A DNA stretch of 64,000 bases from Neobacillus sp. SuZ13 (GTDB taxonomy: Bacteria; Bacillota; Bacilli; Bacillales; Cytobacillaceae), in NCBI RefSeq assembly GCF_030123365.1, contig NZ_CP126107.1, positions 4,363,501 through 4,427,500 on the forward strand, in the 5' to 3' direction. This document shows positions 59,931 to 64,000 of this stretch, piece after piece. The notes under the pieces are model-generated. The model was not told where the DNA came from and made no database searches. It worked only from the letters and a program-made list of their open reading frames with translations. Numbering within the stretch: the stretch's first letter is position 1; each line of letters begins with the position of its first letter. The translations under genes and the position numbers were made by a program.

Positions 59931-59943
59931 AGTAGACACCTCA

Positions 59944-60717
59944 TCATCCGAATCTTCCTGTAATGTAACCTTCAGTCCGTTCGTCTCTTGGATTTGAAAA
60001 AATTGTCGATGTTGAATCTAATTCGATTAATTCACCCATTAAAAAGAATGCAGTCTTATCTGAAACCCTTGATGCCTGCTGCATGTTGTGGGTTACAATA
60101 ACAATCGTATATTTTTCTTTTAATTCTAAAATCATCTCTTCGATCTTTAGCGTAGAAATTGGGTCTAACGCAGATGTAGGTTCATCCATTAATAACACTT
60201 CTGGTTTGGTTGCCAGTGCTCTTGCAATACATAACCTTTGCTGTTGTCCCCCTGATAGTCCTAATGCAGGAGCATGTAAACGATCCTTGACTTCCTCCCA
60301 TAGCGCCACATCCATTAGTGATTTAATGACAATTTCATCAAGATGCTTCTTTTTTGTGATCCCATGGACTCTTGGCCCATAGGCAACATTATCAAAAATA
60401 GATTGCGGAAAGGGATTTCCCTTCTGAAAAACCATTCCCACGTGTTTGCGTAAATCGACGAGATCCACTTTCTTATCTAAAATATTTTGGCCATTAATAT
60501 TAATTTCGCCCGTCATTTTTACATTTGGGACCATATTAATCATCAAGTTTAGTGTTTTAATAAATGTAGATTTACCACATCCCGAGGGACCGATGATAGC
60601 GGTAACCTCTTTCTTGTTGATCGGAAAATTGATGTTTTTTAATGCATGATGCTCACCATACCATAAATTCAGGTCTTTTATATCAAAAACCTGTCTGGTT
60701 AATGTTGAAGTTTCCAC
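59944..60717 (-). CDS. pstB: phosphate ABC transporter ATP-binding protein PstB (second copy)
   Basis: This ATPase powers phosphate import. The 257-residue protein has Walker A GPSGCGKST, the signature LSGGQQQRLCIARA and Walker B LLMDEPTSALD. It is one of two tandem pstB genes (B. subtilis has pstBA and pstBB), 12 bases apart. The GTG start at 60717 follows AAGGGGGAAAAGTT. It precedes phoU. Confidence 0.94.
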   Translation of the reverse strand: METSTLTRQVFDIKDLNLWYGEHHALKNINFPINKKEVTAIIGPSGCGKSTFIKTLNLMINMVPNVKMTGEININGQNILDKKVDLVDLRKHVGMVFQKGNPFPQSIFDNVAYGPRVHGITKKKHLDEIVIKSLMDVALWEEVKDRLHAPALGLSGGQQQRLCIARALATKPEVLLMDEPTSALDPISTLKIEEMILELKEKYTIVIVTHNMQQASRVSDKTAFFLMGELIELDSTSTIFSNPRDERTEGYITGRFG

Positions 60718-60729
60718 AACTTTTCCCCC

Positions 60730-61551
60730 TTATCCAAACCTTCCAGAGATATATTCCTCTGTCTTTTTAACAGATGGATTGGTAAAAATCTTTTCAGTAT
60801 AATCATATTCAATGATATCACCGCTCAAAAAGAAGGCTGTTTTATCGGAAATACGGGATGCCTGCTGCATATTATGGGTAACGATGATTATCGAATATTC
60901 CTTTTTTAAATCAACGATTAAATCCTCCACTTTTGCATTGGATATCGGATCTAGCGCCGATGATGGCTCATCAAGAAGCATGACCGTAGGTTTCATTGCA
61001 ATCGTCCTAGCAATGCAAAGACGCTGCTGCTGACCGCCTGAAAGGGATAGTGCAGATTTATGAAGCCTGTCCTTTACCTCTTCCCACAATGCAGCTTTTT
61101 TCAAACTCTCTTCGACAATTTCATCCAGTTTACTTTTTTTCTTAATTCCAGCAAACTTAAGGGCATGCGTAATATTTTCATAAATTGATTTTGGAAAAGG
61201 GTTGGGTTTTTGAAAAACCATGCCAATTTCCTTACGGAGAGCAACAACATCTATTTGCTCCGACAAGATATTAAGATCTTCATAAATGATTTCTCCCTCT
61301 GCCCTTGCACCTGGAATGAGATCATTCATTCGATTGATACTTCTTAAAAAAGTCGACTTACCACAACCGGACGGACCGATTAGGGCAGTAACAGAATTTT
61401 TTTCTATATTCATTGAAATTCCATTTACTGCTCGTTTTTCTCCATAGAATATTTCTAAATTATTTACCTCTAATATTAGATCATTTTGTAATTGGCTGTT
61501 TGACCGAACAGCTGGGTTTACTATTTCCTTTTCCTCAAAAGCTGTAACCAT
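60730..61551 (-). CDS. pstB: phosphate ABC transporter ATP-binding protein PstB (first copy)
   Basis: The 273-residue ATPase has Walker A GPSGCGKST, the signature LSLSGGQQQRLCIARTI and Walker B LLDEPSSALDPIS. The paralogue downstream shares most residues, so a duplication is clear. GGGGAG lies before its ATG. It follows pstA by 16 bases. Either copy may pair with PstA and PstC. Confidence 0.94.
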   Translation of the reverse strand: MVTAFEEKEIVNPAVRSNSQLQNDLILEVNNLEIFYGEKRAVNGISMNIEKNSVTALIGPSGCGKSTFLRSINRMNDLIPGARAEGEIIYEDLNILSEQIDVVALRKEIGMVFQKPNPFPKSIYENITHALKFAGIKKKSKLDEIVEESLKKAALWEEVKDRLHKSALSLSGGQQQRLCIARTIAMKPTVMLLDEPSSALDPISNAKVEDLIVDLKKEYSIIIVTHNMQQASRISDKTAFFLSGDIIEYDYTEKIFTNPSVKKTEEYISGRFG

Positions 61552-61567
61552 CCTATCTCCCCGCCTT

Positions 61568-62455
61568 TTATTTAGATGCAGTAACTTTCTTATGAATCAT
61601 ACTTCCAATCCACCTTGCAAGTAAGTTAAATACTAATACCGATAATACTAAAACAGCAGCCGACCCATTGGAAACTTCTTCAACATCAGGTATTAACCCT
61701 TGTGTGTTTACGGACCAAATGTGAACAGCAAGCGTTTCAGCCGGCCGGAAGATATTTAATGGTGATTGAGCGGAAAATGGATTCCAGTTTGCGTAATCAA
61801 GTCTTGGTGTTGAAAGTCCAGCAGTAAATAATAGCGCAGCTGCTTCCCCAAATACACGCCCTGCAGCAAGAATCGCTCCCGTTAAAATAGATGGAAAAGC
61901 ACTAGGTAATAAAACAGTTTTTATCGTATGCCACTTGGTAATCCCTAACGCAAGACTTGCCTCTTTCAAATCTCTTGGGACTGCACGAATAGCATCCTCA
62001 CTGACACGAACAATTACCGGTAAGTTGAAAACAGTTAATGCTAAGGCTCCTCCCAAAATGGTGTATCCCCAGCCTGTTAAATTAACGAACATTAATAGGC
62101 CAAACATCCCGATAACAATAGATGGCAGCGAAGCTAAAACTTCTATACAAGAACGGATTATGTCTGTAATTTTTCCTGGCTTAGCGTATTCCGCCATATA
62201 GATCCCCCCGCCTATACCTAACGGAAGAGCAATTAACATCGTAATAAATAATATATAAAATGAATTGAACAATTGGTCGCGAATTCCCCCACCTGCACGT
62301 ACATTGCTTGATGGAGTGGTTAAAAATTCAAGAGAAATATGTTTAAGTCCATTAACCAAAATATAATAAAATAAACCAACTAAAATAGAAATGATTATGA
62401 TTGCAATTGTAATAAATACGCCTGTAGCAATTCGATCTGCAGTTTTACTGTTCAT
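61568..62455 (-). CDS. pstA: phosphate ABC transporter permease PstA
   Basis: PstA is one of the two permeases of the phosphate transporter. The 295-residue protein has six membrane helices and the EAA-like loop EASLALGITKWHTIKTVLLPSAFPSILTG that contacts PstB. ATG at 62455 follows AAGGAGG and shares one base with the pstC stop (TAATG). An upstream frame is open to 62539 without a ribosome site. Confidence 0.95.
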   Translation of the reverse strand: MNSKTADRIATGVFITIAIIIISILVGLFYYILVNGLKHISLEFLTTPSSNVRAGGGIRDQLFNSFYILFITMLIALPLGIGGGIYMAEYAKPGKITDIIRSCIEVLASLPSIVIGMFGLLMFVNLTGWGYTILGGALALTVFNLPVIVRVSEDAIRAVPRDLKEASLALGITKWHTIKTVLLPSAFPSILTGAILAAGRVFGEAAALLFTAGLSTPRLDYANWNPFSAQSPLNIFRPAETLAVHIWSVNTQGLIPDVEEVSNGSAAVLVLSVLVFNLLARWIGSMIHKKVTASK

Positions 62456-63375
62456 TACATTTTCCTCCTTGACGATAGGTAGCGAATGAGGAGAATAAAT
62501 GCGAACGACATGATTAATAAAATTAAGCCCATTGACCATAGGGTATTATTTTCTACACTACCGTATGTTGTATGACCCATGTTTAAAGTAATAATTGTCG
62601 TTAAGGTTGCTGATGCGTCTAGTAAGCTTGTTGGTAAGTCCCTCACGTTACCGATGACCATTTGAACTGCAAGAGCTTCTCCAAATGCTCTTGCCATACC
62701 AAGAACAATAGCAGTTAAGAGGGTAGGTAATGCTGCAGGTATTAATACTTTCCGTATCGTCTGCCAGCGAGTAGCGCCGAGAGCATACGAACCTTCACGA
62801 AGATTTTTAGGCAGTGAACTCATCGCATCTGTTGCAATCGTTGTTACAGTCGGCAAAATCATAATTGATAAAACAATCGTACCTGATAGCAAGCTAAAAC
62901 CAAGTCCGCCCACATGCTCCCTAATAAATGGGACTAACACTGTAAGCCCAATGAAGCCATAAACAACAGATGGAATTCCAACCAAAAGTTCTATGACTGG
63001 CTGCAAAATCTTTCTACCCCATGAGGGTGCAATTTCTGTCATAAAAATGGCTCCGCCAATACCTAATGGTGCTGCAACAATGGCTGATAGAAAGGTTACC
63101 GCAAATGAGCCAAAAATAAACGGTAACGCTCCATATTCAGGTTTCGCTTGATTTGTAGGGTTCCAATGAGTACTGGTTATGAATTCAATAAGACTTACAC
63201 CATTTTTAATAAAGGATTGCAAACCCTTTGAGCCCAAGAAAATGGTGATCGAGATTGTTGCTGATATCATTATGACAGCACACAAGATAACGAGAATTTT
63301 CCCGCGTAATTCCCCATCCAGCCAATTTTTCTTAGACTTTAACAATCTGTCTTTTGCAGGTACTAACTTTTCCAT
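62455..63375 (-). CDS. pstC: phosphate ABC transporter permease PstC
   Basis: PstC is the other permease of the phosphate transporter. The 306-residue protein has six membrane helices and the loop REGSYALGATRWQTIRKVLIPAALPTLLTA. ATG at 63375 follows AGGGGTG; a longer frame to 63429 lacks a good ribosome site. It directly follows a hairpin after pstS. Confidence 0.95.
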   Translation of the reverse strand: MEKLVPAKDRLLKSKKNWLDGELRGKILVILCAVIMISATISITIFLGSKGLQSFIKNGVSLIEFITSTHWNPTNQAKPEYGALPFIFGSFAVTFLSAIVAAPLGIGGAIFMTEIAPSWGRKILQPVIELLVGIPSVVYGFIGLTVLVPFIREHVGGLGFSLLSGTIVLSIMILPTVTTIATDAMSSLPKNLREGSYALGATRWQTIRKVLIPAALPTLLTAIVLGMARAFGEALAVQMVIGNVRDLPTSLLDASATLTTIITLNMGHTTYGSVENNTLWSMGLILLIMSFAFILLIRYLSSRRKM

Positions 63376-63408
63376 AATGCACCAAACACCCCTAAAATAC
63401 GTCATAAT

Positions 63409-63436
63409 AGGGTAAATGCCTACTAGCATTTACCCT
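63409..63436 (-). other. intercistronic hairpin between pstS and pstC
   Basis: On the minus strand AGGGTAAATGC pairs with GCATTTACCCT around TAGTAG, with no T-run. It probably stabilises pstS mRNA or reduces downstream expression, as after many binding-protein genes. Confidence 0.55.
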
Positions 63437-63456
63437 TTCATTATTCAACCCGATTT

Positions 63457-64000
63457 CTAAAGGTCTTTTTGATTCCCTTCAGCATCGCGTTCTACTTTCA
63501 TTTTTGTAACAGGAAGATATCCTTGTTCTTTTAATAGAGTGTTTTGGATATCGTCAGACATTAAGTAATCAAGGAACGCTTTAGCAAGATCTTTTGCTTC
63601 ACCTTTTGTATAAGAGTGTTGATAAGCCCAAACTGGGAATTTACCAGATTGTACATTTTCTTCTGTTGGTTCTACGCCATCGATTGCAAGTGGTGTGACA
63701 GATTCGTCAGTGAAGTATGAGAATGCAAGGTAACCAACTGCACCATCAGTTTCATTAATAATCTTTTTAACTGTGTTTGATGAATCTTCGGTAATTCCTT
63801 CAGCAGGTGTAGCACCATCAAGAGCGAACTTATTGAATACTGCACGTGTTCCTGAAGAGTCTGGACGATTCACAAGAACAATTTTCTGGTCTGCTCCGCC
63901 AAGTTCTTTCCAGTTCGTAATTTTACCAGTGAAAACTTTAATTAAATCTGCTTTTTTAATATCTTTAATTCCAACTTTAGGGTTAACTGCAGCAGTCATA
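63457..64000 (-). CDS. pstS: phosphate-binding protein PstS, 5' part cut by window edge
   Basis: PstS binds inorganic phosphate outside the membrane and delivers it to PstCA. Only the last ~181 codons are present; the visible part has the phosphate-binding pieces NRPDSSGTRAVFNKF and NWKELGG. It ends KQNTLLKEQGYLPV-like with KMKVERDAEGNQKDL. It is the first gene of the pst operon, so the Pho-box promoter lies outside this window. Confidence 0.95.
   Translation of the reverse strand, partial: MTAAVNPKVGIKDIKKADLIKVFTGKITNWKELGGADQKIVLVNRPDSSGTRAVFNKFALDGATPAEGITEDSSNTVKKIINETDGAVGYLAFSYFTDESVTPLAIDGVEPTEENVQSGKFPVWAYQHSYTKGEAKDLAKAFLDYLMSDDIQNTLLKEQGYLPVTKMKVERDAEGNQKDL

Noticed and set aside
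1..64000. tRNA, rRNA or CRISPR genes
   Set aside because: No cloverleaf, rRNA stretch or regularly spaced repeat was seen.

Overview
This window is a chromosomal segment of a low-GC, endospore-forming Gram-positive bacterium of the family Bacillaceae. The evidence is the complete spoIIIA operon, the comG operon, AGGAGG-type ribosome binding sites, frequent TTG/GTG starts, and gene order that follows the Bacillus subtilis dxs-xseAB-folD-nusB-accBC-spoIIIA-efp-yqh-gcv-comG-yqg-pst backbone. The repeat at 9260-9301 and the respiratory cargo recall Neobacillus-like soil bacilli, but the genus is an inference. No tRNA, rRNA, CRISPR array, prophage or insertion sequence was seen.

Layout. (1) 1-8.4 kb, minus strand: isoprenoid synthesis (dxs, cut by the left edge, and ispA), exonuclease VII (xseA, xseB), folD, nusB, the Asp23-family gene yqhY, and the acetyl-CoA carboxylase genes accC and accB. 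(2) 8.6-14 kb, minus strand: spoIIIAA to spoIIIAH, the forespore-mother cell channel, behind a clear sigma-E-type promoter. (3) 14.1-25.2 kb: an accessory block between spoIIIAA and efp. It holds a SIMPL-domain gene and then a complete System I (Ccm) cytochrome c maturation set: a TlpA/CcmG-like oxidoreductase, a tiny ccmD, ccmC, ccmB, ccmA, a CcmI-like protein, ccmH, ccmF, ccmE and two undescribed membrane proteins. Upstream of these come a diheme cytochrome c, a PCYCGC-motif lipoprotein and a small integral membrane protein. The PCYCGC gene has an in-frame TGA exactly where a redox Cys is expected (UxxC), followed by a SECIS-like stem-loop, so it is a strong selenoprotein candidate and the most interesting item here.

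(4) 25.3-42.2 kb: efp, yqhT, yqhR, yqhQ, yqhP, a patatin-like gene, an NlpC/P60 wall hydrolase with a triple WalR-type box, B12-dependent ribonucleotide reductase nrdJ with NrdR-like boxes, lipM, yqhL, the glycine cleavage genes gcvT-gcvPA-gcvPB under a tandem glycine riboswitch, and yqhH-yqhG. (5) 42.3-46.6 kb, plus strand: comGA to comGG and yqzE, the DNA-uptake pseudopilus. (6) 46.7-57.8 kb: a Cys-rich HTH regulator, several small conserved Bacillus proteins, a MidA-like methyltransferase, yqgX, yqgV, yqgU, glcK, yqgQ, gluP, ldh, a DUF92 protein, 5-formyltetrahydrofolate cyclo-ligase and rpmG. (7) 57.9-64 kb, minus strand: an orphan gene and a DUF4912 gene, then phoU, two pstB, pstA, pstC and pstS (cut by the right edge), a high-affinity phosphate transporter.

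Together the core genes cover membrane lipid precursors, sporulation, competence, one-carbon metabolism and phosphate uptake. The accessory block suggests a respiratory lifestyle that needs many or unusual c-type cytochromes and selenium-dependent redox chemistry.
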